DNA of 64,000 nucleotides from Pirellula sp. SH-Sr6A (lineage in GTDB: Bacteria; Planctomycetota; Planctomycetia; Pirellulales; Pirellulaceae), in the NCBI RefSeq assembly GCF_001610875.1, contig NZ_CP011272.1:6305988-6369987 (forward strand). Reading direction: 5' to 3'. Numbering within the stretch: the stretch's first letter is position 1; each line of letters begins with the position of its first letter. Position numbers and translations under genes: made by a program. A model generated the notes under the pieces. That model saw only the letters and a list, made by a program, of their open reading frames with translations. It did no database searches and had not been told where the DNA came from. Shown here piece after piece: positions 8,269 through 18,500 of the stretch.

Positions 8269-9240
8269 ATGTTGGAGCGAAAGAGTCTCACTTGGCCCAT
8301 ATCGCTTGCGATCGTCATGATCGTGTTGATCGTCGGACTCACCGTGGGTTGGGTCCTGGTCAATGTCTTTGGCGCCATCACGAATCAATCAGGTTCGGCC
8401 CTTTATTGGACCTTGTTGACGGTCGGGTCGATCATGTTCGCGCTGGTTTTAACCGGTGTGATCCTCTATCTGGTTTGGAGTATTCAGCAGGTTGACCTCA
8501 ATCGCCGGCAAAGCAATTTCCTCGATGCGGTTACCCACGAATTGAAGAGCCCGATCGCTTCGCTGAAGCTTTTTCTGCAAACATTGAATCGACACGACGT
8601 TCGTCCCGAGCAACGGCGTGAGTTTTACCGATCGATGATGGACGACGTAGAACGACTCGATCGCTTGATCACGCAACTGCTCGATGTGGCCAAACTAGAT
8701 CACGACTCCAATGAACCGCAGCAATCGGATTGGGTCTCCCTGCCGGCCATCGTCCAATCGACCGCATCGAAACTCCAAGAACAATATCGTCTCTCACCGG
8801 ATGCCTTGACCCTCGAAGTGGATGAGTGCGAAATTTGGGGCAAGCAGGTCGATGTGGAGATCTTGATTCGCAATCTCCTCGATAACGCAATCAAGTACGC
8901 TGGAACTCCACCCTCGGTTTCGCTTCAAGCGACGGTCTCCAACGATGAGTCGGAACTGCGGATCGTCTTCCAAGACAATGGCAACGGAATACCTCGCCAT
9001 CTTCGTCGCGCCATTTTTCGACGCTTCTACCGAGTTGGTAACGAGCTCGAACGAACCAAACCGGGAACGGGGTTGGGTTTGTTCATTGTCCGAGACATCA
9101 TCAAGCGATTGGGTGGTACAATTCGAGTCGAAGAGCCGGCCAAAGCCAATGGAGCCCGATTCGTCGTGCTTCTGCCCCAAGTCCGTCGATCTTCGACCCA
9201 AAGCGATTCCCCTTCCCACCCCATCTCCCCCACATCGTGA
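8269..9240 (+). CDS. Membrane sensor histidine kinase
   Basis: A 323-aa protein from ATG 8269, two bases after the rluA stop. Two transmembrane segments (about residues 11-34 and 49-70) flank a very short loop, so there is almost no periplasmic sensor. The HisKA motif is FLDAVTHELKSPIASL with phospho-acceptor His90. The HATPase domain has RNLLDNAIKYA (N box), FQDNGNGIPRHL (G1), a FRRFYRVGNE segment (F box) and PGTGLGLFIVRDII (G2). All ATP-binding elements are intact, so it should be an active kinase. No response regulator lies beside it, making it an orphan kinase. Its stimulus may come from the membrane or a partner. The stop is 8 bases before the next gene. Confidence 0.9.
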   Translation: MLERKSLTWPISLAIVMIVLIVGLTVGWVLVNVFGAITNQSGSALYWTLLTVGSIMFALVLTGVILYLVWSIQQVDLNRRQSNFLDAVTHELKSPIASLKLFLQTLNRHDVRPEQRREFYRSMMDDVERLDRLITQLLDVAKLDHDSNEPQQSDWVSLPAIVQSTASKLQEQYRLSPDALTLEVDECEIWGKQVDVEILIRNLLDNAIKYAGTPPSVSLQATVSNDESELRIVFQDNGNGIPRHLRRAIFRRFYRVGNELERTKPGTGLGLFIVRDIIKRLGGTIRVEEPAKANGARFVVLLPQVRRSSTQSDSPSHPISPTS

Positions 9241-9248
9241 GTCTCCCA

Positions 9249-10304
9249 ATGACGTTTCGAATTCTTTCGTGCCCCCCTGTTGCTCTTATTGTCGCGGCAA
9301 TGATTGTTGTCTCGTTTACCCACAGCGCCGCAGCGCAGTCCGCGTCGGTAATGAAGATCGGGGTTATCGGTCTCGATACGTCGCATGCCAATGCGTTTGC
9401 GAATATCTTCAATGCCGAAAATGCGACCGGCGATTTCGCTCAGCAGCAAATCACCCATGCCTTTCCAGGCGGTAGCGAAGATATCGAAAGCAGTCGTTCA
9501 CGCGTGGAAGGCTACACCGATAGCTTTCGCAAAAAAGGAATCACGATTGTGGATTCCGTCGACGAACTGGTAAAGCAGGTCGACGCGGTCATTGTCCACT
9601 CCCTCGACGGCCGCAAACACTTGGCCCAAGTCATTCCGGCTTTCCAAGCCAAGAAGCCCGTCTTCATCGATAAGCCACTGGCCGGAACTCTCGCGGAAGC
9701 AATTGCCATCAAGATGATCGCGGAAAAATATTCTGCCCGATGGTTCACCAGCTCGTCCCTTCGTTACTCTGCAGGAACAATTCAATATCGCGAAGAGGAT
9801 GCGAAGCGAAAGTCAGTTCGTGGTGCCATCGCTTGGTCCCCCTGTTCGCTTGAGAAAACTCACCCAGATCTCTACTGGTATGGCGTCCATGGCGTTGAAA
9901 CCCTTTACACGGTGATGGGCAAAGGGTGCAAACAAGTCAGTCGTGTCTCCGTGGAGGGAACCGATGTCGCTCTGGGACTTTGGAGCGATGGCCGCGTCGG
10001 AGAGTTTCGAGGCATTCGAGATGGAAAGGCGGATTACGGATTCTTGGTTTTCGGCCAGCACGCTATCGAGATGGGAGGCAAGTACGATGGCTATGCACCT
10101 CTCGTCGATCGCGTTGCCAGTTTCTTCAAAGGGGAATACGAAGGAGTCGAAGTCGACGAATCGATCGAGATGTTCACGTTTATGGAAGCAGCCGACGAGT
10201 CGAAGCGTCAAGGAGGCAAACCCATTCTCTTGGCCGACGTGATCGCCAAAGCTACCAAAGAAGCGGAACAGCTTGTAAAGAAGCATCTCCCGCCATCACC
10301 CTAA
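9249..10304 (+). CDS. Gfo/Idh/MocA-like oxidoreductase, exported
   Basis: A 351-aa protein from ATG 9249, preferred to GTG 9237, which overlaps the kinase stop. A hydrophobic signal-like N-terminus (ALIVAAMIVVSF ... AAAQS) precedes the NAD-binding fold, KIGVIGLDTSHANAF, in which the usual GxGxxG is not canonical. VDAVIVHSLDGRKHLAQ and KPVFIDKPLAGTLAEA are typical of the family, the latter carrying the conserved DKP lysine motif. HPDLYWYGVHGVETLYTVMG matches the second-domain region with the catalytic-type His. The family covers sugar and inositol dehydrogenases, and planctomycetes have many secreted members of unknown substrate. It ends the rluA operon. Substrate and activity are unknown. Confidence 0.85.
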   Translation: MTFRILSCPPVALIVAAMIVVSFTHSAAAQSASVMKIGVIGLDTSHANAFANIFNAENATGDFAQQQITHAFPGGSEDIESSRSRVEGYTDSFRKKGITIVDSVDELVKQVDAVIVHSLDGRKHLAQVIPAFQAKKPVFIDKPLAGTLAEAIAIKMIAEKYSARWFTSSSLRYSAGTIQYREEDAKRKSVRGAIAWSPCSLEKTHPDLYWYGVHGVETLYTVMGKGCKQVSRVSVEGTDVALGLWSDGRVGEFRGIRDGKADYGFLVFGQHAIEMGGKYDGYAPLVDRVASFFKGEYEGVEVDESIEMFTFMEAADESKRQGGKPILLADVIAKATKEAEQLVKKHLPPSP

Positions 10305-10407
10305 CCCTCCGAGAGGTAAATGGGATTGTGACCCGCTCGAGGGCAATGGCGAAGCGAAGTGAGTCCCACTCCGTTGCCGGATCGATCGACGACCTCGGGT
10401 GTTGAGG

Positions 10408-11634
10408 CTATTGGGAGAGGATCGTGCCGGACGCGTACAGCAGATCCGTTTGTGCATTATGCCAATCCAGCCAGCGCTCGATTTCGCCTCGCTCGCTGGC
10501 GAGCCGCTCCAGTCTCGCCTCAGATTGACTTGCCAGATTCCCAGCGACTTCTTCGCCTAGTTGGATCAACTCTTGCAACCTTCGCTCCCATGATTGCGTC
10601 AAGCGCTTTGCGTTCGCCCAACGAAGCGCTGCGGCCCGTTTTGCTTCGTAGGCGACTTCTACTTCGATGGTGATCTGTTTCAATCGTTCCTGGATAAGCG
10701 TCTCGAGCCAACGGCTCCGATTTCGAATGGCTTGCTCTACTTCTCCGCGCAGAACGGTGCGCCGGATCTTCTTCATCCAAGTAGCACCCGAGGGAAATGC
10801 GATGGGGGTCCCAAGCAAGGCTCCAGCCAAACTATCCCAAACCTCTAAATGATCTTCATCTACGGAGCGCCGCAGCCGCTTCAGCAGCAACAACTCGTGA
10901 CGGGAATTCATGGCGAGGTGGAGATACTCGCAGACGTCTTGATCGCTCGGTGCCAGTTCGGGTTCGATCTGCGGGAGGTAGCTGCATGCCCACTCCGACC
11001 CGATCAGCCCGGAGAGTTGAATACGAAGCTGAGATTGTCTCGATCGATTCTCCAACATTCGATCCTCCCAGTCGCGGGAGAGTCTATCGATCAGCCCGGC
11101 ATCGGGAATGGAGATCCCCTGAGCGATTAGCTTGGCCTGAATCGTCTGTTGGATTTGTAATTCCGCTTGAGTACGTCCTAAGAGATCGTCGGCGCGGAAG
11201 GTGGCAGCCAGGGCATGGTGGAGCTTTAGCGCATTGCGTGCCGCTTCTTCCTTCAACCGCTGAGAAGCCGCGCAGCGCACTTCCCAAAGAGTCGCGCGGA
11301 CCGCTTCGTCGTGGCATTGAGACGTAGGGTCTTCGCTCGCATGGTTTTGAAGCAGTAGTTTCGCTGGGTTGCAGTTTTCAGCTGCCATCACCGCCACTTG
11401 ATGCGCCGAGAGGACACGGGCCGATGCCGCCGTCGTGGGCAAAAGTAAATCGGTGGCAGGCTCGATGCTTGGAGAGGAAGAGTTTTCCTTTCCCTGGACA
11501 AAGCGAAAGTGGCAGGGTGCAATCGCGAGCAAACCCAGAAATAGACCGGCGCATCGGCGCAGGAGGAGACGGTCGAGCTGAACTCGTTCCTCCCTGTTGT
11601 TCGGTACCGATGCAGGTATTGGCAACTTCATCAT
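10408..11634 (-). CDS. TolC-like coiled-coil exported protein
   Basis: A 408-aa protein from ATG 11634. A basic N-terminus and hydrophobic stretch (LLLRRCAGLFLGLLAIAPC) form a signal sequence, possibly a lipobox at Cys. The mature part is almost entirely helical with long stretches of heptad-like Leu/Ala/Arg/Gln, for example LKEEAARNALKLHHALAATF, AELQIQQTIQAKLIAQG and RLERLASERGEIERWLDWHN. This double-hairpin pattern resembles outer-membrane efflux proteins (TolC/OEP), but it is shorter and lacks clear beta-barrel strands, so it may be a diverged TolC-like periplasmic protein. No membrane-fusion or pump gene is adjacent. The family assignment is tentative. Confidence 0.6.
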   Translation of the reverse strand: MMKLPIPASVPNNREERVQLDRLLLRRCAGLFLGLLAIAPCHFRFVQGKENSSSPSIEPATDLLLPTTAASARVLSAHQVAVMAAENCNPAKLLLQNHASEDPTSQCHDEAVRATLWEVRCAASQRLKEEAARNALKLHHALAATFRADDLLGRTQAELQIQQTIQAKLIAQGISIPDAGLIDRLSRDWEDRMLENRSRQSQLRIQLSGLIGSEWACSYLPQIEPELAPSDQDVCEYLHLAMNSRHELLLLKRLRRSVDEDHLEVWDSLAGALLGTPIAFPSGATWMKKIRRTVLRGEVEQAIRNRSRWLETLIQERLKQITIEVEVAYEAKRAAALRWANAKRLTQSWERRLQELIQLGEEVAGNLASQSEARLERLASERGEIERWLDWHNAQTDLLYASGTILSQ

Positions 11635-11951
11635 CCTGGTAACTTGTAACGACCGTCCGAATGCAAGCTCTTATCCGGAGTGAGACGCTTTCATCGAAAA
11701 GATCGATTCTTCTAGGCAGGCTTGTCCACCAAGAACAAATCCATGACCGTCGTGCGTCCTAGGTAATCTGTAACGGGCGAGACGTTGCGGGTTGGCCAAG
11801 GAGTACTGGCCAACAGGGGACCCGTCCGATCGAGGATGCGAGGAAACGAGGAAAGATGCTCGACGGGACTCAAGCGAACTGGAAGTGGAAAATCCTGTAC
11901 AATCAGACTCCTACTTCCTCATCAGTGCCCTTTGTTTCTCGCGTGCTTTCC
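11635..11951. other. Divergent intergenic region, no gene seen
   Basis: About 320 bases lie between the TolC-like gene (leftward) and the large membrane protein (rightward). A purine-rich stretch just before ATG 11856 (GAGGAAAG) looks like a ribosome binding site and could start the rightward gene 32 codons earlier than I annotate. TACAAT at about 11897 resembles a -10 box and would instead fit the later start. I cannot decide between these from sequence alone, and see nothing else. Confidence 0.35.
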
Positions 11952-14330
11952 ATGCCCAGCAAAATCATCGCAATTATTTTCTTTTGGGGGATCGCATGGA
12001 CTTGCTCGCTCTCACAACTCACCTTGAGTCAGTCGGTCAGCATTGATCAATTGAGCCGCGGAAAGTTTCTAACGTTTTCCAACCGCCGTACTGGAGAGAC
12101 CGGCGATTTGGATGCGGAGATCATGGTCGAAACGGCTCACGCGATGAAAGGGCACCATCGATTCCATTTTCGAATCACCCCGTCCAAGCTTGGACGATTT
12201 CCCACCTCCCAGAATCTGGTATTGCGAATCTCGACCTTCGACTACAACTCGAGTGGAAGTACCGGTTGCTTGGTCCCCATTTCCATTGTCGGAGGAGAGT
12301 TCTCAGCTCGGTCCAGCGTCTTGTTCAAGATAGACGGCCCGAACAGCTACTTGCGAATCTCGGGGACCTTGAATGGACGTCCATTGCCGGGTTTCTCCGC
12401 CTACGTCTTCGGTGATCAGAGGCAATGGTATAGTGGAGACCAGAAGATATTCTTGAATCTGATCTCCGGGGCGACGAGCAGTCTCTCCGGGCCCCGTCGG
12501 ATTGCGTACCAAGAGCTTGAAAAGCTCAATCGCCAAACAGAAGTTGGAAATTGGTATCGCGCCGATCAGCTGATCTCCCAAACGGAATACGGCTACGGAA
12601 TGGTCGAGCGATTGCCAAAGAATTGGTTGGAGCTTTCGCACTTTGGGGCGATCCAAATCGACGGCAAAGACTTTCTTCAATTGCCGGACGATTCCCATCG
12701 AGTGTTGATGCAGTATGTTCAGGCCGGTGGCCAACTGAACATTCAACGAGCGGACCAACCGGTTCGAATATGGGCCAAGCTTTGCGAAGGGGGAATGCTT
12801 CGTTACGAGTCGCTGACTCGGAAAGAGAGTTCAAAGGCTGCGCGGAATCTAAATGACCCTTCCATGGATGTAGTATCGGGGCCTCGAAAATCCGATTTCA
12901 TTTACCAAAACGGAGACCTGCTACCTGGAACCGTGTGGGATACCTTTTGTGAGCTCTTAATCGACGAAGAGATCGAAGTGATCACCGGTGTTTATCGCGC
13001 GCGAGGAACAGGTGGGATGGGGGGCTCAAATCCGTTGGCCTATCCGCTCCAATCCCTTCTGGAGGAGAATGGAAAAGAAGTGCTCTTGGGATTGCTGGAT
13101 CAACAGCTCTTGTTCGCCCATGTATGGAGCGAACAGTTCATCCAGTGGAATCGATTGTCGTTCGATGAAGCGGTCGCGAACGATGCAGTGCTGGAATCCA
13201 AAATTGCTCAATCCACACCCACAGAGGCGTACGAAGCCGCTTTGGGCTTGGGACTCGTTCGTGTTTCATACGACCGAACGCTCAAAGATCAGTTTCCCCT
13301 GGAGTCCGGAATCACGAATGCGTCCCTTCGATTCCTCGGAGGGTTCGGCGCGGGCTATTGGGATTGGCTCATTCCCAGTGTTGGCAAGACACCTGTTTGG
13401 AGCTTTCTCTTGTTCGTGGTTGTCTTCGTCGGGCTTGTTGCGCCGGCGTTGATTGTTTGGACCAATCGCACAGGTCGCCGCGTTTGGCTCATTCTGTGGA
13501 TGCCCTGTTTGGCATTCTGCGCGACCACGGCCCTGTTCGCTTTCGGATTCATCAAGGACGGCTTTACATCGGTTTCGAGAATACGGTCCCTTACCATGGT
13601 GGATCGCGACGGCAATGGCATGGTTTGGTCTCGGCAGTCGTACTTTTCAGCCTATCTTCCGTCGGACGGAATTCGATTCGGCAAAGAAACGATGGTGACC
13701 CGTGTGTGGGCCACGAGCGAAAACACAACCTATCAACAATGGATGCGCGAAGAAGGCGAAGAAACCGTGTACTCCGGATTGCTTCCAGCTCGAATTCAAT
13801 CGCAATACTTGATCACGCATCCCGTATCGGAACTTCAGGTCGTGCAGAAACGCCGCCCCTTGTCACCCGATGCCGCGGCTCCTGCCGTAATCAATCGAGG
13901 TACTTCCAAGTGGCTGCTAGGACTCTTTGTCGACACGCAAGGCGCTCACTACATCATTGAAAACATCGAGCCCAAGCAGGAAGCCGAGTTGGTTCCGATC
14001 GAATCGGAAGATGCATTCAAGAGACTCATGTCTTTCTACAACCAGAATCCGCTGCGTGCCCCTGCCGATGCTCCCATGGAGAATCAACGATCCCTCAGCG
14101 ACTCTTTTTGGGGCCGCTACTACTACGCTAGTATCGATGCAGAGGATGCGACGGTGGAAGAAAAAGCATGGCGAGCATTACTTGGTGATCCGTTGCTTCG
14201 CCTCCCTTCGACGATGTCACCACCGGAAGGGACCTATATTCTTTTCACGGCGCAGGCCCCCCATGTCGAGAAATGCCTGCCGGATGCGTCCGAGTCAGCC
14301 AGTCTCCATGCCATCTCGGGCTATTGGTAA
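11952..14330 (+). CDS. Large exported, membrane-anchored protein of unknown function
   Basis: A 792-aa protein from ATG 11952, where a signal-like segment begins (IIAIIFFWGIAWTCSLSQL); ATG 11856 is an alternative. Residues to about 465 are extracytoplasmic. Within them GAIQIDGKDFLQLPDDSHRVLMQYVQAGGQLNI resembles the class-I glutamine-amidotransferase-like fold used in many planctomycete and myxobacterial BatA/BatD-region proteins. Around residues 480-540 are two transmembrane segments (WSFLLFVVVFVGLVAPALIVW, and ILWMPCLAFCATTALFAFGF). The C-terminal ~250 residues are again extracytoplasmic and beta-rich. This anchor topology is common in proteins coupled to MoxR/BatA systems, but none is adjacent. 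It stands alone and its function is unknown. Confidence 0.7.
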   Translation: MPSKIIAIIFFWGIAWTCSLSQLTLSQSVSIDQLSRGKFLTFSNRRTGETGDLDAEIMVETAHAMKGHHRFHFRITPSKLGRFPTSQNLVLRISTFDYNSSGSTGCLVPISIVGGEFSARSSVLFKIDGPNSYLRISGTLNGRPLPGFSAYVFGDQRQWYSGDQKIFLNLISGATSSLSGPRRIAYQELEKLNRQTEVGNWYRADQLISQTEYGYGMVERLPKNWLELSHFGAIQIDGKDFLQLPDDSHRVLMQYVQAGGQLNIQRADQPVRIWAKLCEGGMLRYESLTRKESSKAARNLNDPSMDVVSGPRKSDFIYQNGDLLPGTVWDTFCELLIDEEIEVITGVYRARGTGGMGGSNPLAYPLQSLLEENGKEVLLGLLDQQLLFAHVWSEQFIQWNRLSFDEAVANDAVLESKIAQSTPTEAYEAALGLGLVRVSYDRTLKDQFPLESGITNASLRFLGGFGAGYWDWLIPSVGKTPVWSFLLFVVVFVGLVAPALIVWTNRTGRRVWLILWMPCLAFCATTALFAFGFIKDGFTSVSRIRSLTMVDRDGNGMVWSRQSYFSAYLPSDGIRFGKETMVTRVWATSENTTYQQWMREEGEETVYSGLLPARIQSQYLITHPVSELQVVQKRRPLSPDAAAPAVINRGTSKWLLGLFVDTQGAHYIIENIEPKQEAELVPIESEDAFKRLMSFYNQNPLRAPADAPMENQRSLSDSFWGRYYYASIDAEDATVEEKAWRALLGDPLLRLPSTMSPPEGTYILFTAQAPHVEKCLPDASESASLHAISGYW

Positions 14331-14352
14331 ACCGGCTTGAAAACCTTCGTCG

Positions 14353-14703
14353 TTACGATCGCACGATTTCGACTTTGCCATGATGATCGCAGTGGCCGTT
14401 GTGCGGATGGTGCAGGTGGCCATCGACCAAGTAATCGATGTGATCACCGTGCGGGACCGCTTCATGACCACAACCGGGGCCATGAACGTGGTCCGCAGCG
14501 TGTCCGGAACACGTATGTCCGCCTGTGCAGTCGTCTGGATTCGTATCGCTGACCGACAGCGAATGTTCCTCTACGCAGCCTGCACCAGCCGGATGATGAA
14601 GATGACCGTCGTGCAAATAGTCTACGTGATCCTCATGCTTGATCGCGGTATGTCCGCATTGAGCACCATGCTGATGATCGTGATTCGCGTGTTGATGACT
14701 CAT
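14353..14703 (-). CDS. Histidine-rich metal-binding protein with two repeats
   Basis: A 116-aa protein with 27 histidines and 8 cysteines. Two copies of a 23-residue repeat (residues 16-38 and 78-100) carry the pattern CGHxA, then HxDHxDYLxDGHLHHP. There is no signal peptide, so it should be cytoplasmic. Its composition predicts binding of zinc or a similar ion (copper, nickel, cobalt). Similar small His-rich proteins are sometimes mislabelled as zinc permeases, but this one has no membrane segment. It begins 8 bases after the SmtB-like gene, with a GAGGAG ribosome binding site overlapping that gene's end, so the two form an operon. A metal store or chaperone induced by zinc is the simplest inference. 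Confidence 0.8.
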   Translation of the reverse strand: MSHQHANHDHQHGAQCGHTAIKHEDHVDYLHDGHLHHPAGAGCVEEHSLSVSDTNPDDCTGGHTCSGHAADHVHGPGCGHEAVPHGDHIDYLVDGHLHHPHNGHCDHHGKVEIVRS

Positions 14704-14711
14704 AGCCGTTC

Positions 14712-15071
14712 TTACTCCTCTGTTGATTCGAGCGTTGGTTCGCTGCCGTGTGCCAATCCATTTTCGATGAGATGCTGAATATGAGCATCCGCTAAGCGAT
14801 AGAAAATGTGCTTTCCCTGCCGCCGCTGCTTCACGAGCCGTTCCGATTTCAAAAGCTTGAGCCTTTGGGAAACCGCAGGAACATTATCTTTTAAAATCTG
14901 CGTCAACTCCGAGACGCACAATTCTCGATTGGCGAGCAAGCAGAGAAGCTTGAGCCGGTTCGGTTCCCCGAGCGCCCGAAAGATCGCCGCTGCTCGCTCG
15001 CACAACGCGGCGTCCGCGACTTCGATCGACTCGACCTTCGTGTGCTCGCAGTCCGAATGCGACTCGTTCAT
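14712..15071 (-). CDS. ArsR/SmtB-family metal-sensing repressor, zinc type
   Basis: A 119-aa winged-helix regulator starting at ATG 15071, with a strong AAAGGGG ribosome binding site before it. ALGEPNRLKLLCLLANRELCVSELTQIL and the recognition helix VPAVSQRLKLLKSERLV are typical of the family. The C-terminal helix has Asp95, His97, His108 and Glu111, exactly the spacing of the SmtB alpha-5 zinc site (Asp104, His106, His117, Glu120). An alpha-3N-type site is also possible: N-terminal Cys8/His10 with Cys52 and Glu55 (ELCVSEL). Zinc sensing is therefore the best prediction; cobalt or cadmium remain possible. It precedes the His-rich gene it probably controls. Confidence 0.9.
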   Translation of the reverse strand: MNESHSDCEHTKVESIEVADAALCERAAAIFRALGEPNRLKLLCLLANRELCVSELTQILKDNVPAVSQRLKLLKSERLVKQRRQGKHIFYRLADAHIQHLIENGLAHGSEPTLESTEE

Positions 15072-15088
15072 ATCACCCCTTTCGAAAA

Positions 15089-15144
15089 CAATCAATCGAA
15101 TGATTGAGTGATATAATGATTGAGTGTTTTCTGGTCGCTGTCAA
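15089..15144 (-). promoter_or_regulatory. Promoter and operator of the SmtB-like operon
   Basis: On the minus strand TTGACA (15139-15144) is followed after 17 bases by AATCAT (15116-15121, four of six matches to a -10). The 12-base direct repeat AATGATTGAGTG occurs at 15099-15110 and 15115-15126 on the plus strand. CAATCA (15089-15094) and TGATTG (15101-15106) form an inverted repeat. SmtB/ArsR repressors bind AT-rich dyads overlapping their own promoter, so these repeats are the likely operator. They cover the -10 and the start of transcription. Confidence 0.6.
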
Positions 15145-15150
15145 CACCCT

Positions 15151-15447
15151 TTACCCGAGGACGTCGAATTTTGACTCTTCTCCGCTATCGGCGGGAAGTG
15201 AAAGCTCTTGCTGCGGTGAAGGAGATTCGGGGGACTGCTCTGCCGGAGAAGGTGGTTTGGGGTGGCCAGCCATGGGGCCGTCGTATCGTTCGTCGGCGTC
15301 GCGGTCTCCTGACTTTTCCGTTTTCCCAACATCGGGGATGGCGGGGGTCGCAGGTGGGTTATTGGATGCTGCCGTACCTCGTGGGTGCTGCAGGGCCTGC
15401 TGGGTGGCAGCGGCTGGATTGCTCCAGTTTGCCGGGGAAATTTGCAT
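15151..15447 (-). CDS. Small proline/serine-rich acidic protein
   Basis: A 98-aa ORF from ATG 15447, supported by a strong ribosome binding site (GGGAGGT, 8 bases before the ATG). The product is low complexity, rich in Pro, Ser, Ala, Glu and Asp (for example KPPSPAEQSPESPSPQQE), has no membrane segment or signal peptide, and ends in SKFDVLG. It is probably intrinsically disordered. No family is recognised. It lies between the AsmA-like gene (upstream on the same strand, 119 bases away) and the SmtB promoter. The good ribosome binding site is the main reason to accept it; base composition alone could give such an ORF. Confidence 0.5.
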   Translation of the reverse strand: MQISPANWSNPAAATQQALQHPRGTAASNNPPATPAIPDVGKTEKSGDRDADERYDGPMAGHPKPPSPAEQSPESPSPQQELSLPADSGEESKFDVLG

Positions 15448-15566
15448 GGCAAGTTACCTCCCTTTTTGGGAACGCCAAGCGAAATGGTTCTCTCCGACGG
15501 GAGGTCATCATTTCAGTTCGATTCAAATCATGGAATGAGTATAGGTCAGGAATTACTGACAGGATG

Positions 15567-18500
15567 CTACCAAGAGTTCATAAGGGGACCGGAACGGGTG
15601 ATATTCGGGGCCGACGCCGTCCCGGTCACTTCAATCCGAAGGAGGTTTGCGGAGTCGCTCGGGGCGAGCGGTTGCATCATGGCTCCGACGAGGGTTCTGC
15701 GGCTGGCGTTCGCTGTCAGATTCAGATGAAGCTCGCGTCGTAGGTTCACCCATCCACTGCCCCGGACAGAGACCAAGTTTCCATCCAGTTGCAATTCTTG
15801 GATTGGGAATCGTTCGCCATCGATGGAAAAGCGAATATCTGCAGCGTCAAATGCTCCTTGCTCGGGACGCACCGCTAGTACTTGAAACAATTTGATCATG
15901 GCTGGCAGTTCATAGAGGCTCGCTTCTCTCAGCCACGCATTCCCTTTTCCTTCGATGGAGGACAAGTTGGTTATCGAGCCCTGAACATCGCATTGCACCC
16001 AAAGTCGACCGTTCGTTTGAACGTTGGACTCGCCCAAATCGAGCAAACAATCCTTCAAGTGAGAGTCGACGAGCCGCAATCGATAGTGAGCCCGTTTGCC
16101 ATCCAAGGGTTCGATGCCACTGATGAACATGGTTCCGCTGAGGGTTCGCGCCCTAACATCGAATTCGGATAGATCGAGCGGCGGAAGATCTCGGACGGGA
16201 GGAGCGGGTGGGGTGGAGGGAACGGGATCCAGCGGTTCGGCCGAGAGGGAAGCCAATCTGGCCTGGATACGACTTTGCACGCGACTTCGAAAGGACGCTT
16301 GCTGTACACTGGAATGGTTGTCTTGCTGTAGGAAAACCGCCGAAGCGACTTGTTCCTGTTGGGGGGATGTCGTCGTTTCGAATGTCGATGGCAACTGAAC
16401 TTGCTTTTGCCACGCGATCGCGTCGCGGCCAAACATCAGGTCTGTTTGAGTCAATGCAAACGGTCCGATCACGCCAGTGACCGCGACTCCTTTGATGGCG
16501 AGTGCATCGAGGTCGAGCTTTCCGAACGCCATAGGACCTGAACTGGTATTCAGTCCATGCAGGGCGATGGCTCCTCGAATTCCGGATGCGATTCCGCCGC
16601 CCCCGAGTCGACCGTCTTCGACTTGAAGACTCAGATCCCACGCGCGAACGATGGATTCTTCTTGCGATCGGGGGGATGAGATTTGGGTCGAGCCCATGAT
16701 GCTGACAGGTCCTCGAAAATCGACTCGCATCAAAGGGTCGCGAAGGTAGACGGGCAGGCATTTCAAAAGGTTTTGGTCCACAATGAATCGAGTGGAGGGG
16801 AGCCACGAAACGGTCCCGTCCCACGTTCCGTCCTTGTGCAGTCTGCAATGTCCCTCGGCTTGCAAGCGACTCGCGTCGTGCACTCCCGACAATGACACCA
16901 CATCCACTTGCCCGGGCCGATACTTAATACAGCAGGAGACATCGTGGATCGAATAAGGCATCGAGGTGGGACGAAAGGAAACGGTCCGACCGACACTCTC
17001 GCTCGAGTCTCGCACTTCATTCATTTCGACGCGGATATCCAGAGGCTCGCTGGCAATATCCTTTCGAATTAAGATTTGAACATGGTCCATCGACCCAGTT
17101 GGCTGTAGCTGATCCCAAAGACTCTTTACGCTACCTGGTAACGCGGTATGCAATTCTTCATCGAGTTGCACATCGTACGCGTTGAACTCCAGATCCAAGA
17201 CTTCGATGCCCGTTTCTTTCCCTTGGCATAGTCCGAAGGCTTTGATTCTAGCACCGTCGTTTCGCCCAACAAAATCTCGGAGGATCAACCGTTGGTTGTC
17301 GATCGTCGCTTCTCCATGAACGTCGACAATCGGATATTTGAATTGATCGTACTTGATCGAACACTCCGAAAAAGTCAGCTCGATCGACTTAGAAATCACA
17401 TCGGGATTGTCAGCAGTGCGTTGAAAGCGTCCGTACTTCAGATGAACCGTACCTTGAGGATGCAGTGAATCGACAAAGGTTTGGAAAGGACCCGGCTCTA
17501 CCCCCCGCGGCGTGAGCGCACGTATCAAATTCTCGTCGATGGCAATTGCACCATCGGCGGCGATTTTGAAATCCATCAACCATCGCGGCTGCGCCTTGAC
17601 CAATTCCAGGGCTGCCGACACTTTTCGCTCGGCCGCGACGCCCACCAAACTGGGTGCTGACAATACTCCGTCCCGATAAACAAACTCCCCGTATATGCCC
17701 GAAATAGGATAGGGGAAATAGTCGGCATTCACGGCTCCATTTTTCGCTTGAACCTGAACTACGGGAGTCCATCTTTCTCCATCAAATCCAACCTCGGCGT
17801 GGGCGTCGATCACTCCGCTCGGCCGAATCCTGCGCCAGATTTCTTGCATGCCGGCGGGAAGTGATTGGTACAAACGCTGGTCCAAGTCCAAATCTTCGAC
17901 GTCGATCAATGCCATGCCAGGCGAGGATTGGGTCAAGCCATTCCAGTCGGCATCGGCGCGAATGACCGCGTTGGAACTGCGTGCCTTCCAATTGCGAGCC
18001 TGCAAGTTCCCATTGTCGCACGAAAAATCACCTTGAATTTCGTCTAGTGGGAATGGGATTTTCGTATGGCGCCACCGTCCGTTAGTTACTCCACCTCTCA
18101 CATGGTAGGACAATCCAGTTGCCGACTTGTTCGCCGCGAATTGCATACTCGTCTCGATGGTGAGGCCATCGACCGGTGCAACCAACTGATGCAAACAACT
18201 TGGAAGCTGGGAGGCGAGACTGGGTGAAAACTCGAGTTTTTCAAGACGGCCATCGGTTACCCATTCGGTCTTGGTTTGATTCACCCGAGCGCGAATTCCC
18301 AACGATTGAAAGTAGCTGCTTGCAACACTCGCCTCGACGCCTAAAACAATCGGCTGCACCTTGCCATCGAGAACTCGTGGAAGGAGATCGAGTTTGGCCT
18401 TGAGATCATGGCAAACGATCTCACGCTCACCCTTTCCGGTCTCGCCACCAATACGAATCAATCCCGATCGCAATTCGACGAGCGGCATATTCTCGGGAAT

